This document shows, one piece after another, positions 53,052 to 61,877 of a stretch of 64,000 bases of DNA (position 1 is the stretch's first letter; each line of letters starts with the position of its first letter). The translations under genes were made by a program, and so were the position numbers. Under the pieces are notes generated by a model. It made no database searches, had not been told where the DNA came from, and was given only the letters and a program-made list of their open reading frames with translations. The DNA comes from an uncultured Clostridia bacterium (GTDB taxonomy: Bacteria > Bacillota > Clostridia > Oscillospirales > Ruminococcaceae). Where the stretch lies: assembly GCA_944382845.1 (NCBI GenBank), contig CALWNN010000003.1:1-64000 (forward strand). The letters are read 5' to 3'.

Positions 53052-54020
53052 ATGTACGATAATATTACAATTGAAAAAGGACTCTATTCGGTTTCGGGAA
53101 AGACATTCACTCAGGTGCTTTCAGAGCTTGACCCCGATGAAATTTACACAGGCACAGACCTTGAGGGACTCGACGCTTTTGAAAGACAGCTCAAGCGTTT
53201 TGACATCAAGGTAAAGGGCGCAGACTGCGACAGGGTTGAAAAGTTTTTTGCAAACACTCAGTCGGCTGTTCTTTTCCCCGAGTATGTAAGAAGGACTATA
53301 AAGCAGGGTCTTGACGAGGCGTCTATTCTTCCCGGGGTTGTCGCCGCAACGACTTACACGGATTCGATTGATTACAGAGGTCTTACCGTTGAGGCTGAAG
53401 GAACTGTATCCGGCGTGGCTCAGGGTGGAACTATCCCTGTGACAAATGTAAGGCTTGCTTCGACTGCTTCCGCTCTTACAAAGTTTGCAAGAAGGATATC
53501 ATGCTCTTACGAGTCAATAAGAAAGCAGCGTCTTGAAGCTTTTGCGGTAATACTCAAAAACATGGGCGCCGAGATCTCAAGAGCCATAAACAAGGCGGCG
53601 TGCAATGCGCTCAAGGCGGGAGAAACAGCTACTGAGATAACAGGCAGTTCTATCACTTATGCCGAACTTGCGTCATTCTGGGCGTCTCTTGAAAATCATG
53701 ACATGACTACTGTTATTGCTCCGCCTGCCGCCATTGCGCAGATAGTTGCAATGGATCAGATGAAGTGCTGTACGGCAGTGAACGCTGACGGAAATATTAC
53801 TACTCCTTTTGGTCTTACCCTTATAAAGTGTGGAAACATGGGAGAAAATATTGCTATCGGACTTGACAGAACAAGCGCCCTTGAAATGGTTTACGGCACA
53901 GATGTTATCGTCGACTTTGACAAGCTTATCTCAACTCAGTGCGACGAGATATCTGCAAGCATTATGGTTGGATTCTCAAAGCTTACCGAAGGAGCTGTAA
54001 AAACAATAAAGACAGCTTAA
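53052..54020 (+). CDS. Major capsid-like protein (HK97-fold candidate)
   Basis: 322 residues from ATG 53052 (AAAAGGAG 7 bases upstream). After a 60-residue N-terminal part (possible delta or scaffold segment) come FFANTQSAVLFPEYVRRTI, ILPGVVAATTYTDSIDYRG, TKFARRISCSYESIRKQR, and DKLISTQCDEISASIMVGFSK near the end, the pattern of HK97-type major capsid proteins in PBSX-like phages. A size of about 35 kDa is normal. It lies directly after the protease-like gene, as in phage head operons. The gene end is followed by repeat H. Confidence 0.78.
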   Translation: MYDNITIEKGLYSVSGKTFTQVLSELDPDEIYTGTDLEGLDAFERQLKRFDIKVKGADCDRVEKFFANTQSAVLFPEYVRRTIKQGLDEASILPGVVAATTYTDSIDYRGLTVEAEGTVSGVAQGGTIPVTNVRLASTASALTKFARRISCSYESIRKQRLEAFAVILKNMGAEISRAINKAACNALKAGETATEITGSSITYAELASFWASLENHDMTTVIAPPAAIAQIVAMDQMKCCTAVNADGNITTPFGLTLIKCGNMGENIAIGLDRTSALEMVYGTDVIVDFDKLISTQCDEISASIMVGFSKLTEGAVKTIKTA

Positions 54021-54050
54021 AGATTTTGCGGCAAAGTAAGTTCCCTGTCT

Positions 54051-54242
54051 TATAACCAAGTCGTCGATGTCCCCCTGCCGAATATTCGGCAGGGTTCCAT
54101 TCAGTTTTTCAGTGGGGGTTTAATCCCCTACTGAAACCCTGAGGAGCAAAGCTCCTCGGCGATGATTGCAATCGTCGCAACGTGATTAAGCCTGTCTGCT
54201 GAAAAGCAGACATCCTTATCAACGCTTTGCTCCGATTTAAAC
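54051..54242. repeat. Modular hairpin repeat, copy H, inside the phage-like operon
   Basis: Head ATAACCAAGTCGTCGATGTCC, CTGCCGAATATTCGGCAG, CAGTTTTTCAGTGGGG..CCCCTACTGAAA, GAGGAGCAAAGCTCCTC, GCGATGATTGCAATCGTCGC, GTCTGCTGAAAAGCAGAC and tail GCTTTGCTCCGATTTAAA. It is flanked by AGTTCCCTG (54039-54047) and CAGGGAACT (54245-54253), an inverted repeat outside the element, as if it had inserted into a hairpin loop. Confidence 0.85.
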
Positions 54243-54268
54243 AGGCAGGGAACTAAATTATAAAGGAG

Positions 54269-54643
54269 ATGATTTTTATAAACTGTCTTGACTATGTTAA
54301 TATCAGCAGAAGATTTTCCGATATTGCAGGTATAGATGAGAACAGCATTGCAGAGTGTTCGGATTATATAACCGCCGGAAAAAAATACGTTGAGGACAGG
54401 CTTGAAAAACCGCCGGAAAACGAAGATCTGGTGCTTTGCGAATACTGTGCGGCATGTGCTGCCAATTATTCTTATGTTCTTGCCAGGCTTTCAAGAGAAA
54501 AAAACCTTGTAACAAGCGCGGGACTTTACACTGCCGATATGTCCGACAGCTCCTTAAAAGAGGGAGCAAAGGAATTATTTTTAAATGCAAGAGCGCAGAT
54601 TGAGGGCTTGTTCGGCGGGTCGTTTGTTTTTATGGGGGTATAG
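54269..54643 (+). CDS. Head-tail connector-like protein, probable ATA start at 54278
   Basis: 124 residues from ATG 54269, but that codon directly abuts the ribosome site AAAGGAG (54262-54268). In frame, ATA 54278 lies 9 bases from the site and would give a product starting NCLDYVNISRRF, a start that fits gp6-type head-tail connectors (helical, with YITAGKKYVEDRL and 'L..LVLYEYCAACAANYSY'). The protein is small, helical, with a C-terminal LFLNARAQIEGLFGG segment. It would join the portal to the tail. Assignment rests on size, position and pattern. Confidence 0.6.
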   Translation: MIFINCLDYVNISRRFSDIAGIDENSIAECSDYITAGKKYVEDRLEKPPENEDLVLCEYCAACAANYSYVLARLSREKNLVTSAGLYTADMSDSSLKEGAKELFLNARAQIEGLFGGSFVFMGV

Positions 54644-54644
54644 C

Positions 54645-55370
54645 ATGACCTACAACGAAACAAAGTCGGCAGTAAAATCCCTTTGCGACAGCCTTGGCAT
54701 AACTCTTTACAGCGCCTTTGAGCAGACTGCTGTAAAGCCTCAGTATAAAACTGCATTTCTTGACAGGGTGAAAACAGAGATAGCAAAGGAACTTATCGAT
54801 ACCGCCGCCTCAAAGAGAATAGTTTATCTTAAAACTTCTTACTCTCTTGAACTTACAGGAGCCGAGGAATGTTTCGCTCTGTTTTATCAGCTTTATAAAA
54901 GCCTTTGTCAAAACAAGGATATACATGAAGCGATAATGGGAAGCTGTAAGCTGTCCTCTGTTCATAAAATGCCTGTTACAACTATAACCTTTTCTGTTTA
55001 CAGCAAGGAAACTGCTGATTTTGTAAGAAGGGACAATGAAGATATATTATTTTGCAAAAGCATGAAGGTTTTTCTTGACGGAAGAGAAACAGACCGTAAA
55101 GCCAATTCTTACGGGGTGATTCTTGCAAGCGGGAATTTCAGGTGCGGAAATACAGGGAGCAGTCTTTCTCCATGCAGATTTGATTTTTCCGTAAGGGCTG
55201 AGGACGAAGAAAATATACGGAGTGCATTTGAACAGTGCGTAGGCAAAAGCTATTCGGGATTTAAAGTAAACGACTCGTCTTTTCCCTCTGTAAAGGGTGT
55301 ACGGCTTTATGTGGGCAAAAAGAACAGTATGTGGACCGACATGGTGTTTGAAGGATATATCGAGGTGTAG
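54645..55370 (+). CDS. Unknown protein of the phage-like operon
   Basis: 241 residues from ATG 54645, one base after the preceding stop (GGGGGTATAGC upstream). The N-terminal 40 residues are helical (TKSAVKSLCDSLGITLYSAF); the rest is beta-rich: RIVYLKTSYSLELTG, MPVTTITFSVYSKETADF, MKVFLDGRETD, CRFDFSVRAEDEEN, then GVRLYVGKKNSMW. I do not recognise the family. By position it could be a tail terminator, a tube-like protein, or a fusion of two small tail proteins; none of this is supported by a motif. The gene is in frame and tightly packed with its neighbours, so it is probably translated. Confidence 0.65.
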   Translation: MTYNETKSAVKSLCDSLGITLYSAFEQTAVKPQYKTAFLDRVKTEIAKELIDTAASKRIVYLKTSYSLELTGAEECFALFYQLYKSLCQNKDIHEAIMGSCKLSSVHKMPVTTITFSVYSKETADFVRRDNEDILFCKSMKVFLDGRETDRKANSYGVILASGNFRCGNTGSSLSPCRFDFSVRAEDEENIRSAFEQCVGKSYSGFKVNDSSFPSVKGVRLYVGKKNSMWTDMVFEGYIEV

Positions 55371-55373
55371 AAA

Positions 55374-56312
55374 ATGAGCAGTATAAAAATTGTTGCGACC
55401 CAGTATAACAGAACTGAGGTTACCCTTACCGACTGCGTGTCCTTCCGCCTTGAAAAAGAGCGTTACACGCCTTATTCCATTGTTTCGGGAATGTATGCCA
55501 TAAACGGAGATATAGGCGAGGTAATGCACCTTACGGTCTATATTGACGATGTGAATGTTCATTACGGACCTATAGATAAGTTTGAGGTAAAAGAGGACAG
55601 TACCGGAAGGTATGTTACATTCAGGTCAAGCGGATTTTCCATGGGGCTTGCGCAGAATAACATTACTCCGGGAATGAGGTATTCCCCAACGCTTGAAAAC
55701 CTCATGGTGAGCGGAACGGAAACTCCGTTTGTCACATGGGAAAACCGTACGGAAACAATAAGATATATCTTTGTCAAGGAAGGAAGCAGTAGGTGGGACG
55801 CAATTGTGGCTTACGGAAGAAAGCTTAACAATTCATATCCGTATATAGTTTTTCCGAACAAGGTGAGAGTTACGTGGGACGACCCGGCTGCGATAACGAT
55901 AAATGAGGCGGAAATCATCAAGAAGGGCTCCGGAAGCAATTACTCTTCTATGGTTTCCGGATATTACATGAAGGACATTGAAGATGAATATACCCTTACT
56001 TACGGAAGTCCTGTTGCGGGAATGAGAAGCATTATCAGAGAAAAGTACATAAATCTTGACAGGCAGTGGCTTGACGACCCGGAGGGCGGATTGAAGCACA
56101 AGACCGATTATACCTCAAGAGGGTACAGGTATTATTTTTTGAGCTATGCAGGATACAAGGGCGAGGATTTGAGAAGCAATATAACCACTGCCGCTAAGAT
56201 CATAGGCGAGGATTTCGGAACAAAGGAAGTATCAAGGCTTGTTGTTGAATACAGCAAAAAAGGCTTTGTAACAAACTTGTGGTTCTATGAGGACGAATAT
56301 GCGGGAATTTAG
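55374..56312 (+). CDS. Tail hub-like protein of the phage-like operon
   Basis: 312 residues from ATG 55374, 3 bases after the previous stop. The beta-rich start (SFRLEKERYTPYSIVSGMYA, VMHLTVYIDDVNVHYGPIDK) followed by RWDAIVAYGRKLNNSYPYIV, a segment typical of the second domain of gpD/gp27-type baseplate hubs (usually '..W..I..FA.K....PYV'), and a last domain with TTAAKIIGEDFGTKEVSRLV. Such proteins form the hub under the tail tube. No lysozyme or peptidase domain is present. It is the last gene of the operon and overlaps the end of the convergent spoIIP gene by 4 bases. Confidence 0.6.
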   Translation: MSSIKIVATQYNRTEVTLTDCVSFRLEKERYTPYSIVSGMYAINGDIGEVMHLTVYIDDVNVHYGPIDKFEVKEDSTGRYVTFRSSGFSMGLAQNNITPGMRYSPTLENLMVSGTETPFVTWENRTETIRYIFVKEGSSRWDAIVAYGRKLNNSYPYIVFPNKVRVTWDDPAAITINEAEIIKKGSGSNYSSMVSGYYMKDIEDEYTLTYGSPVAGMRSIIREKYINLDRQWLDDPEGGLKHKTDYTSRGYRYYFLSYAGYKGEDLRSNITTAAKIIGEDFGTKEVSRLVVEYSKKGFVTNLWFYEDEYAGI

Positions 56313-57514
56313 TCAGAAAAAAGATTTACAAGGGATTTTCCTATAAGTTTTCCCGAATATACTGCTTCGTCGAGGGAATTTCCGTGAGAGCCTACTTCGA
56401 TAAGCAGGCTTCCTACAGAAAGATCCTGATTATAAAAGCGATAATCAAAAAGCACCGGTCGCGTCAGCCCCTCCCAATCACTTTCAATACGGCTCTGAAG
56501 CGCACAGGCAAATTTGAAGTTATCCATATAATCGGGAATGTTGCCGCTTCCATCGTCGCAGCATGAAATTATCATTATCTGGGCGGCACGCCTGTTGTCG
56601 ATTTCTGCAATCGGACTCAGGCGTGTTCCGTCCGCTTTTTCTATTCCGTCACGGTGAATGTCAAGAACCACCTTGATGCTCGGGTACTTTTCAAGTATGT
56701 CTTTGACGGTTTCACGGCTGCTCTGATATGAACCGTTATAGCTTGGATAGTCATGAACCGTGGTATCGTGAAGAACAGCAATGCCGGCAGATTCAAGCTC
56801 GCTGCATATTGCGTTTCCTACTGCTACCATATTTTTAGATGTGTCGGTAGTTTTAGTGGTGAAATCCTTGTCGAAAAAATCTCTTGTATAAGGTTCAAAG
56901 CTCTCTGTTGTATGGGTGTGATAAATAAGCACCTGAGGCAGGGAGCTTTTTGTATCAACTTCAAAGGGAAGTCCTTCCTGTGACGCTTTAATGAGAACTT
57001 CATTAGGCGTATCGGTGCAGTTCCTGACCTGTCCTCCGTTTTCAAGGGTTATGTATGACGCAGAATCGTATGTTCCGTAATGAACTGTAACGATATCTCC
57101 ATCGTTGTCCTCTATGTTGTCCGGATAGGGGATAGCGTTCAGTATCTCCTCGCTTGGAGTTGGAAGCGGGGGGATTTCTGCCGGAGTTTCTATTTCATCG
57201 GGCGCCATATCAATGCTCCATGCCGAGCCGCTTCCTATATGCAGGGTGTTCTTGTCGGGAAGATATTCGTTCATGGGGAAGGTTATAAGCTGAGTGAAAA
57301 CAGAGGAGGAACTTTGTATCTCATGTGAAAAAAGCCTGTCCGGAGTGTCGGGAGATAAAAATGAAAGTTCTGCGCAAAATCTTCCGACAGTTTTGCAAAA
57401 TCCTGCGAGATAGGGCGAAAGCTTATCAAAGCTGTGGCATAAAAAGGGCAGGGTAATAATTGAAGCTATAATGATGACCGCTTTTTTTGCTGCTTTTTTA
57501 ATACTGCTGTTCAT
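56309..57514 (-). CDS. spoIIP: Stage II sporulation protein P-like amidase
   Basis: 401 residues; ATG 57514, with GAAAGGAATG upstream. One N-terminal membrane helix, a linker of about 150 residues with Pro/Ser/Asp-rich parts, then the SpoIIP amidase/endopeptidase domain: VLIYHTHTTESFEPY (zinc His), TVKDILEKYPSIKVVLDIHRDG and SLLIEVGSHGNSLDEA (catalytic Glu). SpoIIP cleaves stem peptides at the engulfing septum before SpoIID trims the glycan; the window also has spoIID (16.9 kb). The gene is convergent with the phage-like operon and divergent from the VanY-like gene. No gpr is adjacent, which is often the neighbour. Confidence 0.9.
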   Translation of the reverse strand: MNSSIKKAAKKAVIIIASIITLPFLCHSFDKLSPYLAGFCKTVGRFCAELSFLSPDTPDRLFSHEIQSSSSVFTQLITFPMNEYLPDKNTLHIGSGSAWSIDMAPDEIETPAEIPPLPTPSEEILNAIPYPDNIEDNDGDIVTVHYGTYDSASYITLENGGQVRNCTDTPNEVLIKASQEGLPFEVDTKSSLPQVLIYHTHTTESFEPYTRDFFDKDFTTKTTDTSKNMVAVGNAICSELESAGIAVLHDTTVHDYPSYNGSYQSSRETVKDILEKYPSIKVVLDIHRDGIEKADGTRLSPIAEIDNRRAAQIMIISCCDDGSGNIPDYMDNFKFACALQSRIESDWEGLTRPVLFDYRFYNQDLSVGSLLIEVGSHGNSLDEAVYSGKLIGKSLVNLFSD

Positions 57515-57623
57515 ATTTTCATTCCTTTCTTATATTAAAATATATTCCTGTCTTATGGAATTTATAACGGGGTCGGAACATAAAATGTAAACTGTACTTT
57601 TAAAAAAGGAGAAACACATAAAA

Positions 57624-58178
57624 ATGAATTATCTTTTGCTCGTAAACAAGAAAAATCCTGTTCCGGAAGGGTTTTATCCCGGTCTTTCAAAGGCGGACGG
57701 GAAATACTGTGAGGAAAAATGCGCCAAAGCATACTTACAGATGAAAGCCGCCGCAATGCGTCACGGACTTAAAATAAAGCTTCTTTCCGGGTACAGGTCG
57801 GCAGCTTATCAGAAAATGCTGTTTCTTAGAGAGGTAAATAAGCTCAAAAGTATTGGATTATCTGATGAGGAGGCTTATTTTAAGGCAAACGAAAGCGTGG
57901 CGCTTCCCGGCTTTTCAGAACACAATACAGGACTTGGACTCGATATTGTAAGAGAAGACGACGATGACGTTTATGAAGAGTTTGAAAAGACAGAGGAGTT
58001 TTTGTGGCTGATAAAAAACTGCGCCGATTTTGGATTCATTTTAAGATATCCTGAAGGGAAAACCGAGATTACAGGTTATATTTACGAGCCGTGGCATTTT
58101 CGATACGTTGACGAATATGCTGTGAAAATAAAAAATTCGGGCAAAACCCTTGAGGAATATTTGACTTATCGTAAATAA
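57624..58178 (+). CDS. VanY/DacB-type D-alanyl-D-alanine carboxypeptidase (M15B)
   Basis: 184 residues from ATG 57624 (AAAGGAGAAAC upstream). Zinc-peptidase motifs of family M15: LLSGYRSAAYQ, FSEHNTGLGLDIV (SxHxxGxAxD, zinc His and Asp) and EPWHFRYVD (catalytic Glu and third His). It has no signal peptide or anchor, so unless one lies upstream it acts in the cytoplasm or is released on lysis. Typical VanY proteins have a membrane anchor. It might recycle muropeptides. The alternative is a phage-derived L,D/D,D-peptidase left from the neighbouring phage-like region; the amino acid sequence does not decide. Confidence 0.85.
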   Translation: MNYLLLVNKKNPVPEGFYPGLSKADGKYCEEKCAKAYLQMKAAAMRHGLKIKLLSGYRSAAYQKMLFLREVNKLKSIGLSDEEAYFKANESVALPGFSEHNTGLGLDIVREDDDDVYEEFEKTEEFLWLIKNCADFGFILRYPEGKTEITGYIYEPWHFRYVDEYAVKIKNSGKTLEEYLTYRK

Positions 58179-58189
58179 TGTGGTACAAT
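58161..58189 (+). promoter_or_regulatory. Sigma-A promoter before the ilvB region
   Basis: TTGACT (58161-58166), 17-bp spacer, TACAAT (58184-58189). It overlaps the end of the VanY-like gene and precedes the small membrane protein and ilvB. Confidence 0.75.
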
Positions 58190-58275
58190 AATTGTGTATA
58201 TTAAATAAATCAGATCAAGATAATAGCTTTTCCCCGAAGGAACAGGGGAAGGTTTTGAAAAAGGGAGGAATCTAC

Positions 58276-58428
58276 ATGAAAAACAAGGCAGAAAAAAGGT
58301 TTTTTTACACAATTATGGGCGCTCTTATACTTGTTGTGGCTTCTACTGCATTTTTTGTATACAAACTTCTGAGCAACAGGGCTTATCTTGAAAGATGGAA
58401 GGACTACGACGAGTGCGGAATGGTCTGA
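58276..58428 (+). CDS. Small single-pass membrane protein
   Basis: 50 residues from ATG 58276 (AAGGGAGGAA 6 bases upstream, strong site). A basic N-terminus (KNKAEKRFFYT) precedes one membrane helix (about 12-32, with ALILVVASTAFFVYKLL) and a charged tail ending DYDECGMV. I do not recognise a family. It lies between the promoter at 58161 and ilvB, 61 bases ahead of the latter, so both are on one transcript. Confidence 0.6.
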   Translation: MKNKAEKRFFYTIMGALILVVASTAFFVYKLLSNRAYLERWKDYDECGMV

Positions 58429-58489
58429 GCTTTTGAGTTTGAAGCCGTTAAAGACCAATCAACAGGATTTTGAAAGGAACTGAATTAGT

Positions 58490-60103
58490 ATGATAAAGGC
58501 TTGCGAAGCCATGGTAAAATGTCTGGAGGCTGAAAATGTAAAGGTGGTTTTCGGCTATCCGGGGGCGGCGATATGCCCTTTTTACGACAAGCTTCTTGAC
58601 AGCGGCATAAGACACATTCTTGTGCGTCATGAGGCAAACGGCGGACACGCTGCAAACGGTTATGCAAGAATAACGGGACGTCCTGCGGTTTGTATTGCAA
58701 CAAGCGGACCGGGGGCGCTTAATCTTCTTACCGCTATTGCTACGGCTTATGCGGATTCTATACCTCTTATCTGCATTACCGGACAGGTAAACAGCGACCA
58801 GATAGGACGGGACGTTTTTCAGGAAGCAGACATAACGGGAGCTGCCGAACCCTTTGTAAAGCACAGCTATCTTGTAAAAAACGCTGACGAGCTTCCGAAA
58901 ATTTTCAAAGAAGCATTTTACATTGCAGGAACAGGCAGACCGGGACCGGTACTTATTGACGTGCCAATGGATATTCAGAACACATTAATTGATTTTGAGT
59001 ATCCTGAAAGCGTTGAGATCAGAAGCTATAAGCCCACGGGAAAGGGAAATTACGCTCAGATAAAGAGAGTCATGAAGGCTCTGAATGAAGCAAAACGTCC
59101 TCTTATTTGCGTGGGAGGAGGAGTTTTTGCATCAAACGCTCAGACTGAGATAAAGGAGCTTTCCGACATTATGCAGATTCCCGCAATAACTACGATGATG
59201 GGAATTTCTGCGTTTTCCACGGACAACCCCTTGTTCTTCGGAATGCTTGGTATGCACGGAGTCAAAAGCGCAAATATTGCGGTAAAGGACTGCGACGTGC
59301 TGTTTCTTATAGGTGCAAGAGTCGGAGACAGAGCGGTAAGGACGCCTCTTTCTGTTGAAGAGAGCACGACAATAATCCACATAGACATAGACCCTGCAGA
59401 AATCGGAAAGAACATGAATGCGGATCTTCCTCTTGTGGGCGACGCAAAGCTTGTATTAAGGCAGATACTTGATCTTGCAAAACCGCTTGAACACAAGGAA
59501 TGGATAGAATATCTCAATTCGCTGAAGAGCGAGCCTGTCTATGAAAAAACAAAAGACGGAACGATAAATCCGAGAAAGTTTATTTCCGATCTTTCAGACG
59601 CTATGAGCGACAACACTACGGTGGTCGCAGACGTAGGACAGAATCAGATATGGACGGCTACAAGCTATAAAATAAGAAACGGAAGATTTCTTACAAGCGG
59701 CGGTATGGGAACCATGGGGTATGCTATTCCGGCGGCAATCGGAGCCAAGCTTGCGGACAGCGGCAGACCTGTTGTTGCCATATGCGGCGACGGATCCTTT
59801 CAGATGTCTTTAATGGAGCTTGCAACAGCGGTTCAGCACGGAGTAAAGCTTAAAATAATTGTTATGACAAACAGGTATCTCGGCATGGTAAGAGAAGTTC
59901 AGCAGAATGTTTACCACAACAGATACACTGCTGTTTCTCTTGATGGCTCTCCTGATTTTATAACCATCGCTTCTGCTTACGGGATCGACAGCATGAGAGT
60001 AACAAATGAAGAGGAAGCAAAGAAGGCTATAGAGATTTTAAGTTCCTCTGATGAAAGCTTTTTTGTTGAATGCATTGTTGACGAACACACGGCAACAATT
60101 TAA
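58490..60103 (+). CDS. ilvB: Acetolactate synthase large subunit
   Basis: 537 residues from ATG 58490 (GAAAGGAAC upstream), slightly short compared with 550-590 for the family. Thiamine-diphosphate enzyme: FGYPGAAICPFYDKL with the N-terminal Glu in RHEANGGHAANGYAR, central FAD-type domain (LIGARVGDRAVRTP), and the ThDP motif ICGDGSFQMSLMELATA..VMTN (about 425-455). It condenses pyruvate (or pyruvate and 2-oxobutyrate) in the first step of valine, leucine and isoleucine synthesis. ilvN and ilvC follow. Confidence 0.93.
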   Translation: MIKACEAMVKCLEAENVKVVFGYPGAAICPFYDKLLDSGIRHILVRHEANGGHAANGYARITGRPAVCIATSGPGALNLLTAIATAYADSIPLICITGQVNSDQIGRDVFQEADITGAAEPFVKHSYLVKNADELPKIFKEAFYIAGTGRPGPVLIDVPMDIQNTLIDFEYPESVEIRSYKPTGKGNYAQIKRVMKALNEAKRPLICVGGGVFASNAQTEIKELSDIMQIPAITTMMGISAFSTDNPLFFGMLGMHGVKSANIAVKDCDVLFLIGARVGDRAVRTPLSVEESTTIIHIDIDPAEIGKNMNADLPLVGDAKLVLRQILDLAKPLEHKEWIEYLNSLKSEPVYEKTKDGTINPRKFISDLSDAMSDNTTVVADVGQNQIWTATSYKIRNGRFLTSGGMGTMGYAIPAAIGAKLADSGRPVVAICGDGSFQMSLMELATAVQHGVKLKIIVMTNRYLGMVREVQQNVYHNRYTAVSLDGSPDFITIASAYGIDSMRVTNEEEAKKAIEILSSSDESFFVECIVDEHTATI

Positions 60104-60198
60104 GCATATATATTGTTACCAAAGCAAACATTTAAGTTAACACGTCGTTCATATATAGGTGTTACAATAATTTTTGTTGAAAAGGAGTGCAAAACTCT

Positions 60199-60696
60199 AT
60201 GAAGCATACCATATCGGTGCTTGTTGAAAACCACGCAGGGGTTCTTTCGAGGATTTCCGGGCTTTTTTCAAGACGTGGATTTAATATAGACAGCCTTGCG
60301 GTGGGCGTGACCGATGATCCTGCCGTTTCAAGGATTACGATAATCGTGGACGGAAACGAGTACACCGTTGAGCAGGTTGAAAAGCAGTTAAACAAGCTTA
60401 TTGACGTTATCAAGGTAAAATGCCTTGAATCAGATGAGCTTCTGGCAAGGGAGCTTGTTCTTATAAAGGTTTCCGCTCCGGCTGACAGGCGGGCAGAAAT
60501 AATGACTATTGCAGAGATAACCGGTGCATCTATAATTGACATTTCAATGACCACGATCACTTTGCAGATAGCTGATACAAACGCCCACATTCACCGTCTT
60601 GAAGAGATCATCAGACCTTACGGGATCATTGAAGAGGTAAGAACAGGAACTATTGCAATTCAGAAAGGCGCAGAAAGCATTACTCTGAAAAAATAG
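60199..60696 (+). CDS. ilvN: Acetolactate synthase small (regulatory) subunit
   Basis: 165 residues from ATG 60199 (AAAAGGAG 11 bases upstream; a GTG at 60187 overlaps that site). N-terminal ACT domain: HTISVLVENHAGVLSRISGL, RRGFNIDSLAVG, then ERTII-like RITIIVDGNEYT. The C-terminal domain (DTNAHIHRLEEIIRPYGI) is as in IlvH. It binds valine and confers feedback inhibition on IlvB. It lies 95 bases after ilvB, a gap that holds no convincing promoter. Confidence 0.93.
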   Translation: MKHTISVLVENHAGVLSRISGLFSRRGFNIDSLAVGVTDDPAVSRITIIVDGNEYTVEQVEKQLNKLIDVIKVKCLESDELLARELVLIKVSAPADRRAEIMTIAEITGASIIDISMTTITLQIADTNAHIHRLEEIIRPYGIIEEVRTGTIAIQKGAESITLKK

Positions 60697-60770
60697 TTAT
60701 TCAAGCTGAAAGCCCGTAAAGACAGGGCGGTAAGCTTTAATAATAAATCTTAGTAAAATACTCTTTTTAG

Positions 60771-61802
<1,032 letters not shown>

Positions 61803-61835
61803 TTGCTTTCAGGAAATAAATTTCACACAAAAAAT

Positions 61836-61866
61836 AAACTCCGCTCTTTTTGGGCGGAGTTTTTGC
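61836..61866. terminator. Terminator after ilvC (also fits convergent nth)
   Basis: AAACTCCGC (61836-61844) pairs with GCGGAGTTT (61854-61862), followed by TTTTG; on the minus strand the T-run is weaker (TTTATTTT). Confidence 0.82.
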
Positions 61867-61877
61867 GTATTGAGTCA

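Noticed and set aside
58276..58428. Small frame with an ILVV run ahead of ilvB as a leader peptide for attenuation
   Set aside because: It has a strong ribosome site, a proper membrane helix and 50 codons, and no terminator/antiterminator structure was found before ilvB.
60131..60168. Possible separate promoter for ilvN (TTAACA..TACAAT)
   Set aside because: The spacer is 20 bases, too long; ilvN is more likely read from the ilvB transcript.
60700..60745. Inverted repeat (AAGCT..CCC/GGG..AGCTT) between ilvN and ilvC as a terminator or attenuator
   Set aside because: The stem is imperfect and no T-run follows; too weak to call.
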